Shown here piece by piece: positions 34,672 to 46,542 of a DNA stretch of 63,117 bases. A program made the translations under genes and the position numbers. Numbering within the stretch: the stretch's first letter is position 1; every line of letters starts with the position of its first letter. Source of the stretch: Pseudomonadota bacterium (lineage in GTDB: Bacteria > Pseudomonadota > Gammaproteobacteria > Acidiferrobacterales > UBA6901); the NCBI GenBank assembly GCA_021819085.1, contig JAKASJ010000019.1, forward strand, positions 1 through 63,117, read 5' to 3'. The notes beneath the pieces were generated by a model. That model did not search any database and was not told the origin of the DNA. It saw nothing but the letters and a program-made list of their open reading frames with translations.

Positions 34672-35517
34672 ATGGAATCCCAGAAAAAGCGCGAGCGGAC
34701 GTTCAGCTTCGAGTTCTTTCCTCCCAGGACCGAGGAAGGAAAGGCAGCCCTGCATCACACCGCTGCCCAGCTCGGGCAGCTCGGGCCGCGCTTTATGTCG
34801 GTCACCTTCGGTGCAGGCGGTAGCACGCGCGAAGGCACCTTTGAAACCGTCAGGGAGATAAAGAACCACGGCTTCGAAGCGGCGCCGCACATTTCCTGCA
34901 TCGGTTCGACACGCGATCAGTTGCGCCAGATACTGCGCGGTTACATGGCACTGGGAGTCCGGCACCTTGTCGCCCTGCGCGGGGACCTGCCTTCAGGCAC
35001 GGTCGCGGCCGGGGAGCTGCGCTATGCCAACGAACTCGTGGAATTCATTCGGGCAGAAACGGGAACCCATTTTTACGTCGAGGTCGCCGCCTATCCGGAA
35101 ACCCATCCGCAGGCAGCGAGCGCCGAGGCCGACCGGCTCAATTTCCGGCGCAAGGTCCTGGCCGGTGCGGATTCCGCGATTACGCAGTATTTCTACAACA
35201 CCGACGCGTACTTTCGCTTTGTCGATGACTGCGAGAGCCTGGGGATGGACATCGCGATCGTGCCAGGCATCATGCCCATCACGAATTTCAAACAGCTGGC
35301 GCGGTTTTCGGACGCGTGCGGCGCGGAGATACCGCGCTGGATCCGCAGGCGCTTGGAGGGCTATGGTGACGACATCGAGGCAATCCGCGCTTTCGGGCTG
35401 GACGTAACCACCGAACTTTGCGATCGCCTGCTCGCCGCCGGCGCTCCTGGACTGCACTTCTATACCCTCAACCGCGCGGGTCCGACAAGCACGATCTGGG
35501 AACGACTCGCGCTTTGA
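34672..35517 (+). CDS. metF: 5,10-methylenetetrahydrofolate reductase
   Basis: 281 residues from ATG 34672 (MESQKKRERTFSFEFFPPRTEEGKAALH). MetF barrel with SVTFGAGGSTREGTFETV, AAPHISCIGSTRDQLRQIL, HLVALRGDLPSG, FYVEVAAYPETHPQA, ITQYFYNTDAYFRFVDDC and VPGIMPITNFKQLARFSDACGAEIPRW. FAD enzyme that makes 5-methyl-THF for methionine synthesis. It lies 78 nt behind ahcY and is probably co-transcribed with it, hence also under the SAH riboswitch. ATG 34639 is an alternative start without family similarity. Confidence 0.96.
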   Translation: MESQKKRERTFSFEFFPPRTEEGKAALHHTAAQLGQLGPRFMSVTFGAGGSTREGTFETVREIKNHGFEAAPHISCIGSTRDQLRQILRGYMALGVRHLVALRGDLPSGTVAAGELRYANELVEFIRAETGTHFYVEVAAYPETHPQAASAEADRLNFRRKVLAGADSAITQYFYNTDAYFRFVDDCESLGMDIAIVPGIMPITNFKQLARFSDACGAEIPRWIRRRLEGYGDDIEAIRAFGLDVTTELCDRLLAAGAPGLHFYTLNRAGPTSTIWERLAL

Positions 35518-35763
35518 TATTGAACGCTGCGGCGTAGACACTGTCTTCGACGGTGGCCACCGCCGGAACCTTGAATTTGGAGCGTACTGAGGGGCGATTG
35601 GCTGCCGCCATAGCGGGTTTGGGACCATCAGCACCCTTGCGCGGACCCGCCGGTTTTCTTGTATCCTTATGGGTACGGTGTCGATTGGCAGGTATACTCC
35701 AGAAAAGTTGGGCCGCCTTGCGGTCGACCCTCGTAATTTCGCTCGGGGCTACCAGCAAAACTC

Positions 35764-36282
35764 ATGGACTCAGGCCACTGCAAATTTCTGCTGACAGGCA
35801 TCATCCTTGTCCAGATCATCGGGTTTGTGGTGCTATGGATGAGGATTCCAGCGGCAACCCCCAGGACCGCGGGGGTTGTTCCGGTGGTGCCGAGGGTCGT
35901 TCCCGGCAGCATTAAATTTGCCGCCAAGATTCCGCAAGACCAGGTGCTGCGCCAGGCAATCGCTTCCGTTCTGAAGCAGCAGCTGGCGCCTTACCTGGCG
36001 CAACTGGCGGGGACGCAGCGGGAGCGGCTGAAAGAAGCACAAACCAGCATGACCTCCCTGCCGCCACCCGGCGGCCCGGCCGACATGCGCGCTGCGCGGC
36101 GGTCCAACGAGATCGTCGACCAGGCTTTGGCCAGCGGTGTGTGGACCGATGCCGACAGCAGCGCTTTGCTGCAGGTGGCGCCGCGGCTGTCGGAACGCCA
36201 GCGCGAAGGACTGCTCAACAAAATATTCGGCGCCATCAACAACCAGGAACTGAAACCCGTGGGATCCCTGCCCTCGCTCTAG
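35764..36282 (+). CDS. Hypothetical membrane-anchored protein
   Basis: 172 residues. One N-terminal membrane helix (LLTGIILVQIIGFVVLWM, residues about 9-26), a Pro/Val-rich linker (AATPRTAGVVPVVPRVVPG), then a soluble helical region (QVLRQAIASVLKQQLAPYLAQL, ERLKEAQTSM) and an end with EIVDQALASGVWTDADSSALLQVAPRLSERQREGLLNKIFGAIN. No family recognised. The short cytoplasmic start implies a periplasmic body. A weak TATACT box at 35693-35698 could be its -10. A small secreted protein gene follows 45 nt later. Confidence 0.5.
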   Translation: MDSGHCKFLLTGIILVQIIGFVVLWMRIPAATPRTAGVVPVVPRVVPGSIKFAAKIPQDQVLRQAIASVLKQQLAPYLAQLAGTQRERLKEAQTSMTSLPPPGGPADMRAARRSNEIVDQALASGVWTDADSSALLQVAPRLSERQREGLLNKIFGAINNQELKPVGSLPSL

Positions 36283-36327
36283 GGAGAGGTTCCGCGCATC
36301 ATGCATGGGGGTTGCGGGAGAAAACAC

Positions 36328-36723
36328 ATGAAGATCGCTATGCTGGCGTTGGTGCTGGCCTGTGCGGCGTTGCCGATCCTGGCGTCGGCGCAGGGCGACT
36401 ACGTGCCCGGCTATGTTTACGTGGGTCCGGACAGCGAATACATGTATGGCACTTTCAACAACCGATTCAATTCCGCGCCGACCGCAAACAAGACCTATAT
36501 CGGGGCCGGCGGCTATGCAAACGGGTTGCTGTATTTCTACGGCGAGGATGCCGATGGGCACTACTTCTATTGCTACATTCCCACCACCAGCCCCATCTAT
36601 CAGGCGGCCGTGGAGATCAAGAACACGCTCGGCGACGGGTCGCTTCTGTCGGTGGAGCGCACTCCGCCATCGAGCGAGTGCACGTCCGTATACTCGGCCA
36701 AGGCATCTCATTATCTTGACTGA
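36328..36723 (+). CDS. Small secreted protein, function unknown
   Basis: 131 residues from ATG 36328, with GGGGG..GGGAG upstream. Clear signal peptide (MKIAMLALVLACAALPILASA, cut before QGDYV). The mature protein is Tyr/Gly-rich and beta-like: VPGYVYVGPDSEYMYGTFNNRFNS, TYIGAGGYANGLLYFYGEDADGHYFYCYIPTTSPIYQAAVEIK, with two Cys (YCYIP and SSECTS) that could form a disulfide in the periplasm. Not recognised. It probably shares a transcript with the membrane-anchored gene upstream. Confidence 0.5.
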   Translation: MKIAMLALVLACAALPILASAQGDYVPGYVYVGPDSEYMYGTFNNRFNSAPTANKTYIGAGGYANGLLYFYGEDADGHYFYCYIPTTSPIYQAAVEIKNTLGDGSLLSVERTPPSSECTSVYSAKASHYLD

Positions 36724-36946
36724 CCGGCACTGGCGCCGCGCATGAGAGGCCAAATTCGGCCCCCGGATCGTCCCGGGAACGGTGACCGGTTGCAGACTGG
36801 CCGGTCTCCGGCAAGCATGGCGGGTCCTGCTGTTCACCGGTATTTCCTTTTGTCCGGAAGAGCGAGGCATCGTTGGTGCGCGAAGCAAAAACCGCCACCA
36901 ACCCTGGCGCGCGCCCAGCTGGCGGCGCCCTGGTTCCGGCGCGGGC

Positions 36947-37702
36947 TTGCCGGGTGATCGGGCGCCAGCACCTGCGCGGCTAGTACGAGGCTCCACTGGC
37001 GCTCCTACCATCGCTCCTTCCGTCCCGGCCGGCAAGCACGGCCTTGCGATGCGGTTTCGCTACGGGGCGGTGGTTCTGTTCAATCCTGGCGACGCCGGGC
37101 AGACGACTTTTCTGACAGGCCTGGGGTCCCACATGGATCGGCCGGTGCCGCGCCCGGAGACCGGGGATAGCCGCATTCTTGTCGGCGCCGGCCCGGCGGA
37201 GGGGGGTTGCTGTCGACGGCATTGCTGCACCGACCTGGAATTGCCGCGGCTGCACGTAGTCGCGATCACGCTGGCACGCAGCGTAGCACTGCGGCGCCAT
37301 GAAATGGCGATGGCGGCGGTCTTCGATGTGCTCGAGCCGCGGGCCCAGGAGCTCGCGCGCGAGGGCAGAAGCCCGCATAACCTCAGGCAGTTGCTGCAGC
37401 ATATCGGGGGCACGCTTTCAGCACCGGCCAATATGATCGGGCGGGTTGAAATCCAGGACAAGTCCGGTTTGCTCTGGGACCCGCCGGAACTCGATAACCT
37501 GTGCGTGCGACCAGAGTCCGAACATGAACTGCGGGAACACAACACCGTGCCGGAGCGTAAGCGGGCGCTGACCTCGCATGCCGCCGAGACAGCGCTGAAC
37601 CTGCTGCATAATCGCAGGCTGCTGCACGTCGAGTGGTATATCGTGGTTCTGATCGTGGTGGACATCGCGCTTTATACTCATGAAATCCGGCTGAAGCGCT
37701 GA
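36947..37702 (+). CDS. RMD1/DUF155 (YagE) family protein
   Basis: About 251 residues if started at TTG 36947; the frame extends to GTG 36782, but the extra part is Arg/Pro-rich without similarity. Family blocks: VPAGKHGLAMRFRYGAVVLF, VVAITLARSVALRRHEMAMAAVFDVLEPRAQELAREG, NLRQLLQHIGGTLSAPANMIGRVEIQDKSGLLWDPPELDNLC, ELREHNTVPERKRALTSHAAETALNLLHNRRLLHVEWYIVVLIVVDIALY. The end holds a hydrophobic segment followed by a short basic tail. Eukaryotic relatives are mitochondrial inner-membrane proteins; the bacterial role is unknown. Confidence 0.8.
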   Translation: MPGDRAPAPARLVRGSTGAPTIAPSVPAGKHGLAMRFRYGAVVLFNPGDAGQTTFLTGLGSHMDRPVPRPETGDSRILVGAGPAEGGCCRRHCCTDLELPRLHVVAITLARSVALRRHEMAMAAVFDVLEPRAQELAREGRSPHNLRQLLQHIGGTLSAPANMIGRVEIQDKSGLLWDPPELDNLCVRPESEHELREHNTVPERKRALTSHAAETALNLLHNRRLLHVEWYIVVLIVVDIALYTHEIRLKR

Positions 37703-37831
37703 ACACACTCCAGCCGCCGGACAAGCACATCCGGATCCCTTGTCGCGGCGTTTTGGATTCGGCGCCAAGAGCTTGAAGCAGCGGTATTTTGCCGCGGCCT
37801 TGCCGGACGTCCGGTTTTCCCGACATTCGTG

Positions 37832-37837
37832 TATAAT
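37832..37837 (+). promoter_or_regulatory. Consensus -10 box (TATAAT) before typA
   Basis: A perfect TATAAT at 37832-37837 inside GTGTATAATGCG. No good -35 at 16-18 bp. The start of transcription would fall near 37844, which rules out TTG 37849 as a sensible translation start and favours TTG 37873 for typA. Confidence 0.5.
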
Positions 37838-37872
37838 GCGCGGCCTTTTTGCGGTTACCCTGGGGTATCCCC

Positions 37873-39693
37873 TTGATTCAGAAATTACGCAATATCGCCA
37901 TCATAGCGCACGTCGACCACGGCAAAACCACCCTTGTCGACAAGCTGCTTCAGCAGTCAGGCACATTTGCTGCTCATCAGCAGGTCGGCACGCGGGTCAT
38001 GGATTCCAATGACCTGGAAAAGGAACGTGGCATCACGATTCTGGCGAAGAACACCGCCATACGCTGGCACGACTATCGCATCAACATCATTGACACCCCC
38101 GGGCATGCCGATTTTGGGGGCGAGGTCGAGCGTGTGCTGTCGATGGTCGACTCGGTCCTGTTGCTGGTGGATGCAACCGACGGACCGATGCCCCAGACCC
38201 GGTTCGTAACGCGCAAGGCCTTCGCCCAGGGGCTGAGGCCGATCGTGGTAATCAACAAGGTCGACCGGCCGGGAGCACGCCCGGGCTGGGTGCTCGACCA
38301 GACCTTCGACCTGTTCGACAAGCTCGGAGCGACCGAGGAACAGCTGGATTTTCCGGTCGTCTACGCATCGGCGCTCAACGGCTATGCCGGCCTGGAGCCG
38401 AACGTGCAATCCGGAGACATGACCCCGCTGTTCGAGACCATCATCAGCCATGTGCCGGCACCGGACGTCGATCTCGACGGGCCGTTTCAGATGCAGGTTT
38501 CGAGCCTCGACTATTCGAGTTACGTCGGAGCCATCGCGGTCGGGCGGATAAAGCGTGGGCGGGTCAAGCCCAACCAGCCGGTCATGGTGATCGACAAGGT
38601 CGGCAAAACCCGCTCCGCGAGGGTGTTGCAGGTTCTCGGTTTCCTCGGTCTGGAGCGGGCGGAGGTTGCAGAAGCTGCGGCCGGCGACATCGTTGCCATT
38701 ACCGGCATCGATTCACCACATATTTCCGACACGTTCTGCGACCCGGTCGCGGTGGAGGCACTGCCCGCCCTGTCAGTCGATGAGCCCACCGTCACGATGT
38801 CGTTCGAGGTGAACAATTCCCCGTTCGCGGGTCAGGACGGTAAGTACGTGACGAGCCGTCAGCTGCGCGAGCGGCTGGAGCGCGAGCTGATCACGAACGT
38901 CGCGCTGCGGGTGGAAGAAACCGGAAGTCCCGATAAGTTTCGTGTTTCCGGACGAGGCGAGCTGCATCTCGGCATTCTGATAGAGAACATGCGTCGCGAG
39001 GGCTACGAACTCGGCGTTTCCCGACCACAGGTGATCATCAAGGAGGTCGATGGAGAGAAGCAGGAGCCTTACGAACTGGTCACGGTTGACGTCGAAAGCC
39101 AGCATCAAGGCGCGGTCATGGAGAAGCTTGGGGCACGCAGGGGCGATCTGCTCAACATGGAGCCGGACGGGAAGGGGCGCGTGCGTCTCGAATACATGAT
39201 TCCGGCACGCGGTCTGATCGGATTTCAGACGGAGTTTCTCACGGCGACCGCCGGAAGCGGTCTGATTTATCACGTATTCGATCACTACGGCCCGGTGAAG
39301 AAAGGTGATACGGGCGGGCGCATAAACGGAGTGCTTATATCGAACGGGGTCGGCACCAGCGTTGCCTACGCTCTGTGGAATCTTCAGGAGCGCGGACGGC
39401 TGTTCATTGCCCCTGGAGAGGAAATGTACGAAGGGATGATCGTAGGGATGCATTCGCGCGACAACGATCTGGTGGTCAATGCCATGAAGGGCAAGCAGCT
39501 GACCAATGTGCGCGCATCGGGTTCCGACGATGCCATTATTCTTACGCCGCCGATCCAGCTGACTCTGGAGCGTGCCCTGGAGTTCATCGAGGACGATGAG
39601 CTGGTCGAGGTCACCCCTCATCATGTCCGTCTGCGCAAACGTTACCTGAAAGAGACCGATCGCAAGCGGGCGGAACGCAGCGCCGCAGGGTGA
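37873..39693 (+). CDS. typA: Ribosome-associated GTPase TypA/BipA
   Basis: 606 residues from TTG 37873, where family similarity begins ([29 protein letters not shown]). GTPase motifs [28 protein letters not shown] and [10 protein letters not shown]. The later domain has [49 protein letters not shown], and the TypA-specific C-terminus ([54 protein letters not shown]). It is an EF-G-like translational GTPase needed under stress and for ribosome assembly in the cold. The upstream TTG at 37849 is the alternative. Confidence 0.95.
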   Translation: MIQKLRNIAIIAHVDHGKTTLVDKLLQQSGTFAAHQQVGTRVMDSNDLEKERGITILAKNTAIRWHDYRINIIDTPGHADFGGEVERVLSMVDSVLLLVDATDGPMPQTRFVTRKAFAQGLRPIVVINKVDRPGARPGWVLDQTFDLFDKLGATEEQLDFPVVYASALNGYAGLEPNVQSGDMTPLFETIISHVPAPDVDLDGPFQMQVSSLDYSSYVGAIAVGRIKRGRVKPNQPVMVIDKVGKTRSARVLQVLGFLGLERAEVAEAAAGDIVAITGIDSPHISDTFCDPVAVEALPALSVDEPTVTMSFEVNNSPFAGQDGKYVTSRQLRERLERELITNVALRVEETGSPDKFRVSGRGELHLGILIENMRREGYELGVSRPQVIIKEVDGEKQEPYELVTVDVESQHQGAVMEKLGARRGDLLNMEPDGKGRVRLEYMIPARGLIGFQTEFLTATAGSGLIYHVFDHYGPVKKGDTGGRINGVLISNGVGTSVAYALWNLQERGRLFIAPGEEMYEGMIVGMHSRDNDLVVNAMKGKQLTNVRASGSDDAIILTPPIQLTLERALEFIEDDELVEVTPHHVRLRKRYLKETDRKRAERSAAG

Positions 39694-39717
39694 CGCGCGA
39701 CCGGCTGCGAGCCGGCG

Positions 39718-41301
39718 TCAGGCCTGCTCGCGCGTGGTGCGGAAGGCTACGTCGGGCCAGCGCTCCATGGTGAGCTGGAGATTGACGCGCGATGGGGCCA
39801 GGTAAGCGAGCTCCCCTGCGCTGTCGCGAGCCAGGTTGTCGTGGAGTTTGCGCTCGAATTCGGTGAGAATTTTCGCGTCTGTGCACGCGATCCAGCGCGC
39901 GCTATGCACGGCAACTGGCTCGAACAGTGCGTCTACACCATATTCGTTCTGAAGACGGTGGGCGACCACATCGAATTGCAGAGTTCCTACGGCGCCGAGA
40001 ATCAGCTCGTTCGAATTCAGAGGCCGGAACAGCTGCGTTGCGCCTTCTTCGGTCAGCTGTTCGAGCCCCTTTTGAAGCGCCTTGGCCTTCAGCGGGTTGC
40101 GAATCTGTGCGCGCCGGAAAATCTCCGGTGCGAAATTTGGAACACCGATGAATTTCAGCGGCTCCTTTTGGGTAAAGGTATCTCCGATCCGCATAGTGCC
40201 ATGATTGTGGAGCCCGATGATATCTCCGGCAAAGGCTTCCGCCACTGCTGCCCGTTCCTGCGCCATGAAGGTTATGGCGTTGGAAACGATCACTTCCCGG
40301 CCTATACGGACATGATAGAGCTTCATGCCCGGAGTGTACTTCCCCGAACACACGCGCAGGAACGCGATGCGGTCGCGGTGATTCGGATCCATGTTTGCCT
40401 GGATTTTGAACACAAACCCGGTAAATGCGTCTTCGTCGGCAGCAACAAGACGGCCGCCGTCACGAGGCTGGGGCCCAGGCGCGATGTCGACGAAGGCATC
40501 GAGGAGCTCACTCACCCCGAAGTTGTTGATGGCGGAACCGAAGAACACCGGTGTCTGCCGTCCTGCGAGGTAAGCTTCGCGGTCGAAGCGGTGGCTGGCG
40601 CCCTGGACCAGCGCGACTTCGGCACGCAATTCATCCGCCTGCTCGGGGAGCAATTCGTCAAGGCGCGGGTTATCCAGGCCCCGGATGACTTCGCCGGCGT
40701 TGATTCGGCCGCCGTGGCTCGGGGAAAACAGATGCACGGACTCGTCGTTCAGGTGGTAGATGCCGCGGAAGCGTTTTCCCATGCCTATCGGCCAGGTTAC
40801 CGGCGCACACTGGATCCGGAGGACTTTTTCCACCTCGTCCAGCACCTCCATGGGATCGTGTCCCTCACGATCGAGCTTGTTGACGAATGTGGTGATCGGA
40901 GTGTTTCGCAGACGACATACTTCCATGAGCTTGATAGTCCGTTCTTCGACGCCTTTTGCAATATCGATAACCATGAGCGCGGAATCAACAGCCGTGAGGG
41001 TACGGTAGGTATCCTCGGAGAAATCCTCGTGTCCCGGCGTATCCAGCAGGTTGACCACGCGGTCGCGGTAGGGGAACTGCATCACCGATGAAGTGACCGA
41101 AATGCCGCGCTGTTTCTCCAGCTCCATCCAGTCCGACGTGGCATGGCGGGCGGCCTTGCGCCCCTTCACGGTGCCCGCGAGCTGTATGGCACCACCGAAG
41201 AGCAACAGCTTTTCGGTGAGGGTGGTCTTGCCGGCATCGGGATGGGAGATGATGGCGAACGTGCGCCGGCGCGCGGCTTCGCGGCGGATTTCTGCAGACA
41301 T
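39718..41301 (-). CDS. prfC: Peptide chain release factor 3
   Basis: 527 residues from ATG 41301 ([43 protein letters not shown]). GTPase motifs [41 protein letters not shown] and NKLDREG, then domain II ([35 protein letters not shown]) and the RF3 C-terminal domain ([41 protein letters not shown]). It recycles RF1/RF2 after termination. It converges with typA, with stops 24 nt apart, and is divergent from the iminopeptidase gene. Confidence 0.96.
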   Translation of the reverse strand: MSAEIRREAARRRTFAIISHPDAGKTTLTEKLLLFGGAIQLAGTVKGRKAARHATSDWMELEKQRGISVTSSVMQFPYRDRVVNLLDTPGHEDFSEDTYRTLTAVDSALMVIDIAKGVEERTIKLMEVCRLRNTPITTFVNKLDREGHDPMEVLDEVEKVLRIQCAPVTWPIGMGKRFRGIYHLNDESVHLFSPSHGGRINAGEVIRGLDNPRLDELLPEQADELRAEVALVQGASHRFDREAYLAGRQTPVFFGSAINNFGVSELLDAFVDIAPGPQPRDGGRLVAADEDAFTGFVFKIQANMDPNHRDRIAFLRVCSGKYTPGMKLYHVRIGREVIVSNAITFMAQERAAVAEAFAGDIIGLHNHGTMRIGDTFTQKEPLKFIGVPNFAPEIFRRAQIRNPLKAKALQKGLEQLTEEGATQLFRPLNSNELILGAVGTLQFDVVAHRLQNEYGVDALFEPVAVHSARWIACTDAKILTEFERKLHDNLARDSAGELAYLAPSRVNLQLTMERWPDVAFRTTREQA

Positions 41302-41501
41302 GGCTGGTGATCCAAAAAAAGTTGTGAAGCATAACCCGAATCGGCGGGCCGGACCAGCCGGACAGCACGCGCCCCATGGAATTCCGGGAACAGGCCAGTA
41401 TACTGGCGCGCATCGCGCCGGCGGCTCTGGCGGCGGTCGCACCAAAATCAGTCACGCGCCGGTCCCCATCCGGGGTGAGCCAGCGCGCCGGGAGACAGAC
41501 C

Positions 41502-42458
41502 ATGCATGTCCTATATCCGGATATCAAGCCGTATGCGGTCCACAGTCTGGCGGTCTCCGACGGCCATGTCCTTTATCTGGAGGAATCCGGCAGTCCGCAT
41601 GGCCTGCCGGTACTGTTCGTGCATGGGGGACCTGGCGCGGGTTGTGAGGAGTATCACCGCCGGTATTTCGATCCGCTCAAGTATCGAATAATACTGTTCG
41701 ACCAGCGTGGAGCTGGTCGCTCGCGACCGCATGCCGGCCTGGAGCACAACACGACCTGGAAACTGGTCGAGGATATGGAGGCGATCAGGGAGTTTCTGGG
41801 GCTGCGCCGTTGGGTCCTGTTTGGAGGATCCTGGGGTTCGACCCTGAGCCTTGTTTATGCCGAGGCGCATCTGGAGGCGGTGCTGGGATTGATTGTGCGC
41901 GGTATTTTTCTGTGCCGGCCCTGGGAGATTCGCTGGTTTTACCAGGAAGGCGCCAACCGCATTTTTCCGGATTACTGGGAGGAGTTCGTCGCTCCGGTTG
42001 CGGAACGTGATCGTGGCGACCTGGTCCAGGCACATTTCCGCCTGCTGACCGGTAATGACGAGGTTGCGCGCATGGCCTCGGCCAAGGCATGGTCGGTTTG
42101 GGAAGGACGTACGGCGACGCTGGCTCCGCGGCAGGCGGTGGTGGATTTTTTCAGCGATCCGCGCGTAGCACTAAGCCTCGCCCGGATCGAGGCCCACTAT
42201 TTCGTTCATGACAGCTTCCTTGAGCCGGAACAGATTCTGCGGGATGCAGGCCGGCTCAAAGAGATTCCCGGGATCATCGTTCAGGGCCGATATGATATGG
42301 CTTGCCCCGCCCAGAGTGCTTGGGAGTTGCACCGCGTCTGGCGGGAAGCGGAGCTTGAGATCGTTCCGGCGGCCGGACATTCCGCGCGAGAACCGGGTAT
42401 AACGGATGCCTTGATTCGGGCAACAGTGAAGTTTCAGCGGCTGGCTGCGTTGGCCTGA
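41502..42458 (+). CDS. pip: Proline iminopeptidase
   Basis: 318 residues from ATG 41502, with GGGAGA eight nt before it. Alpha/beta-hydrolase of the S33 family: LFVHGGPGAGCEEYHRRYFDP (HGGPG oxyanion loop), DQRGAGRSRPHA, nucleophile Ser in LFGGSWGSTLSLVYAEAH, IVRGIFLCRPWEIRWFYQEGANRIFPDYWEEFVAPV, then Asp/His in VQGRYDMACPAQSAWELH and PAAGHSARE. It removes N-terminal proline from peptides in the cytoplasm (no signal peptide). Six nt upstream of apaH on the same strand. Confidence 0.95.
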   Translation: MHVLYPDIKPYAVHSLAVSDGHVLYLEESGSPHGLPVLFVHGGPGAGCEEYHRRYFDPLKYRIILFDQRGAGRSRPHAGLEHNTTWKLVEDMEAIREFLGLRRWVLFGGSWGSTLSLVYAEAHLEAVLGLIVRGIFLCRPWEIRWFYQEGANRIFPDYWEEFVAPVAERDRGDLVQAHFRLLTGNDEVARMASAKAWSVWEGRTATLAPRQAVVDFFSDPRVALSLARIEAHYFVHDSFLEPEQILRDAGRLKEIPGIIVQGRYDMACPAQSAWELHRVWREAELEIVPAAGHSAREPGITDALIRATVKFQRLAALA

Positions 42459-42464
42459 GCAGAG

Positions 42465-43301
42465 ATGGGCGTATATGCGATTGGCGATGTGCAAGGCTGT
42501 GCCGACGCACTGTATGCGCTGCTGGAGTGCATCGGGTTTACAGCAGAAGCCGATGAACTCTGGTTCACCGGCGATCTTGTCAACCGGGGGCCGGCCTCGG
42601 CAGAGGTCCTGCGGTTTGTCATGGGCCTGCGCCACAGGGCGCATGTGGTTCTGGGTAACCATGATCTGCACCTTCTGGCAGTCGCTGCGGGCAAAGGCCA
42701 AAGACACCGGCAGGATACGCTGGAGGACGTATTGCGCGCGCCGGACTGTGCGCAGCTCCTGACGTGGCTGCGCACTCGGCCATTGCTGCACCACGATGCG
42801 CATCTGGGTTTTACACTGGTCCATGCCGGCCTGCTCCCGTCCTGGGACTTGGCACAGGCTCAGGGATTGGCGCGCGAGGCGGAAGCGGCGATCCGTCAGT
42901 CCGAAGATGGCTCCTTTTTCGAGCACATGTATGGCAACCAGCCGGATCGTTGGGACGAAAATCTTCGGGGATGGGAGCGGTTGCGTGTGGTGGTCAACGC
43001 ACTGACACGTCTGCGCTACTGCGATAGCACCGGGCGCATGGACCTGCGGCACAAAGGCGCACCGGGAACACAGCCCACGGGGCTGGTGCCCTGGTTCGAA
43101 GTTGCTGGCCGGGCAAACCGCGACCTGCGGATTTTATTCGGGCATTGGTCTACGCTGGGGCTATGGCAGGGCCAGGGCGTGATCGGTCTGGACAGCGGGT
43201 GTCTGTGGGGCGGAAAGCTTTCGGCGGTGCGGCTGGACGGAGAGGCGATATTTTACAGCGTGCCGTGCCGATGCTACCGGCCTGTGGCGGAAGCGCGCTA
43301 A
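42465..43301 (+). CDS. apaH: Symmetrical bis(5'-nucleosyl)-tetraphosphatase (ApaH)
   Basis: 278 residues from ATG 42465. Metallophosphatase motifs in order: IGDVQGCADALYALL, TGDLVNRGPASAEVL, VLGNHDLHLLAVAAG, FTLVHAGLLPSWDL and a late GHWSTLGLWQGQGVIGLDSGCLWGG, KLSAVRLD. It cuts Ap4A and related alarmone dinucleotides to ADP. In enterobacteria it is co-encoded with ApaG; here apaG also follows, but 231 bp away with a strong inverted repeat between. Confidence 0.95.
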   Translation: MGVYAIGDVQGCADALYALLECIGFTAEADELWFTGDLVNRGPASAEVLRFVMGLRHRAHVVLGNHDLHLLAVAAGKGQRHRQDTLEDVLRAPDCAQLLTWLRTRPLLHHDAHLGFTLVHAGLLPSWDLAQAQGLAREAEAAIRQSEDGSFFEHMYGNQPDRWDENLRGWERLRVVVNALTRLRYCDSTGRMDLRHKGAPGTQPTGLVPWFEVAGRANRDLRILFGHWSTLGLWQGQGVIGLDSGCLWGGKLSAVRLDGEAIFYSVPCRCYRPVAEAR

Positions 43302-43394
43302 GCGGATCGCAGATTTTGCGTCGGAGGCTCGTTAATCACGCATGCCCCTGAAGCCCCGCTCGCGCCGTCGACAGACAGGCCGTGGGTGCGCAGC

Positions 43395-43443
43395 GCGGAC
43401 GACCGCAGACCTGCTGGCACGGACGTCGCCGGCGGTCGTCCGC
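43395..43443. repeat. 12-bp perfect inverted repeat between apaH and apaG
   Basis: GCGGACGACCGC (43395-43406) and GCGGTCGTCCGC (43432-43443) with a 25-nt loop. Each arm is itself partly symmetrical. The hairpin is GC-rich and followed on the plus strand by AAAAACC rather than a T-run, so it is not a normal terminator. TGCGCAG occurs on both sides. Confidence 0.6.
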
Positions 43444-43532
43444 AAAAACCGTGCGCAGACAGAACGGCGCCACAGGTCAAAATGATCTGGAATTGGTATG
43501 ATAGGTGCCAGAAATGAATTGGGGATTCGGAC

Positions 43533-43907
43533 GTGGCTAAGCATCAAATCGATGTCTCGGTAAAATCGGCATACGTGGACAACCAGTCGGCCCCGGAATC
43601 CAATCGCTATGTGTTTGCGTATACCGTCCGGATTACAAATCGCGGCAGCGTTGCTGCGCGGCTGCTGACGCGCCATTGGGTCATCACCGACGCCAACAAC
43701 AAGGTGCAGGAAGTCCGCGGTCCTGGGGTTGTTGGTGAGCAACCGTATCTCGCTCCCGGCAAGAGCTTCGAGTACAGCAGTGGCGCCGTACTGGAAACCC
43801 CGTTCGGCAGTATGCGGGGGAGCTATCAGATGATCGCAGACGATGGCGTTGAGTTCGACGCCGAGATACCCGCCTTCGTGCTTACCATACCCCGCACGCT
43901 GCACTAG
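43533..43907 (+). CDS. apaG: ApaG protein (Co2+/Mg2+ efflux-associated)
   Basis: 124 residues from GTG 43533. Immunoglobulin-like ApaG fold: IDVSVKSAYVDNQSAPESNRYVFAYTVRITNRGSVAARLLTRHW, ITDANNKVQEVRGPGVVGEQPYLAPGKSFEYSSGAVLETPFGSMRGSY, and FVLTIPRTLH. Physiological role unresolved; it is linked to divalent cation efflux, and the DUF525 domain also occurs in F-box proteins. Length and end are standard. Confidence 0.95.
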   Translation: MAKHQIDVSVKSAYVDNQSAPESNRYVFAYTVRITNRGSVAARLLTRHWVITDANNKVQEVRGPGVVGEQPYLAPGKSFEYSSGAVLETPFGSMRGSYQMIADDGVEFDAEIPAFVLTIPRTLH

Positions 43908-44100
43908 GAACCGCGGGTTCAGCGGGCATCGGCGTGCATACCGGTACCTTCTCGGTGTTCGCGAATGCCTCGGTATGCGACTTTTCGGTCAGGGCAGATA
44001 GTCATCCTGCGTGGCTAATGGCGAAATGCCACGGAGTCTCCCTGCCGTCCCTGCCCCGTACACCACCACCCCCAGACTCTGTGTGCCGGCGGTCGCAGGA

Positions 44101-46542
<2,442 letters not shown>

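Noticed and set aside
35468-35758. 96-residue minus-strand frame between metF and the membrane-anchored gene
   Set aside because: It overlaps the end of metF antisense, is Lys/Arg/Pro-rich and shows no domain or ribosome-binding site.
39841-41091. 416-residue plus-strand frame opposite prfC
   Set aside because: Antisense shadow of a well-supported release factor gene.
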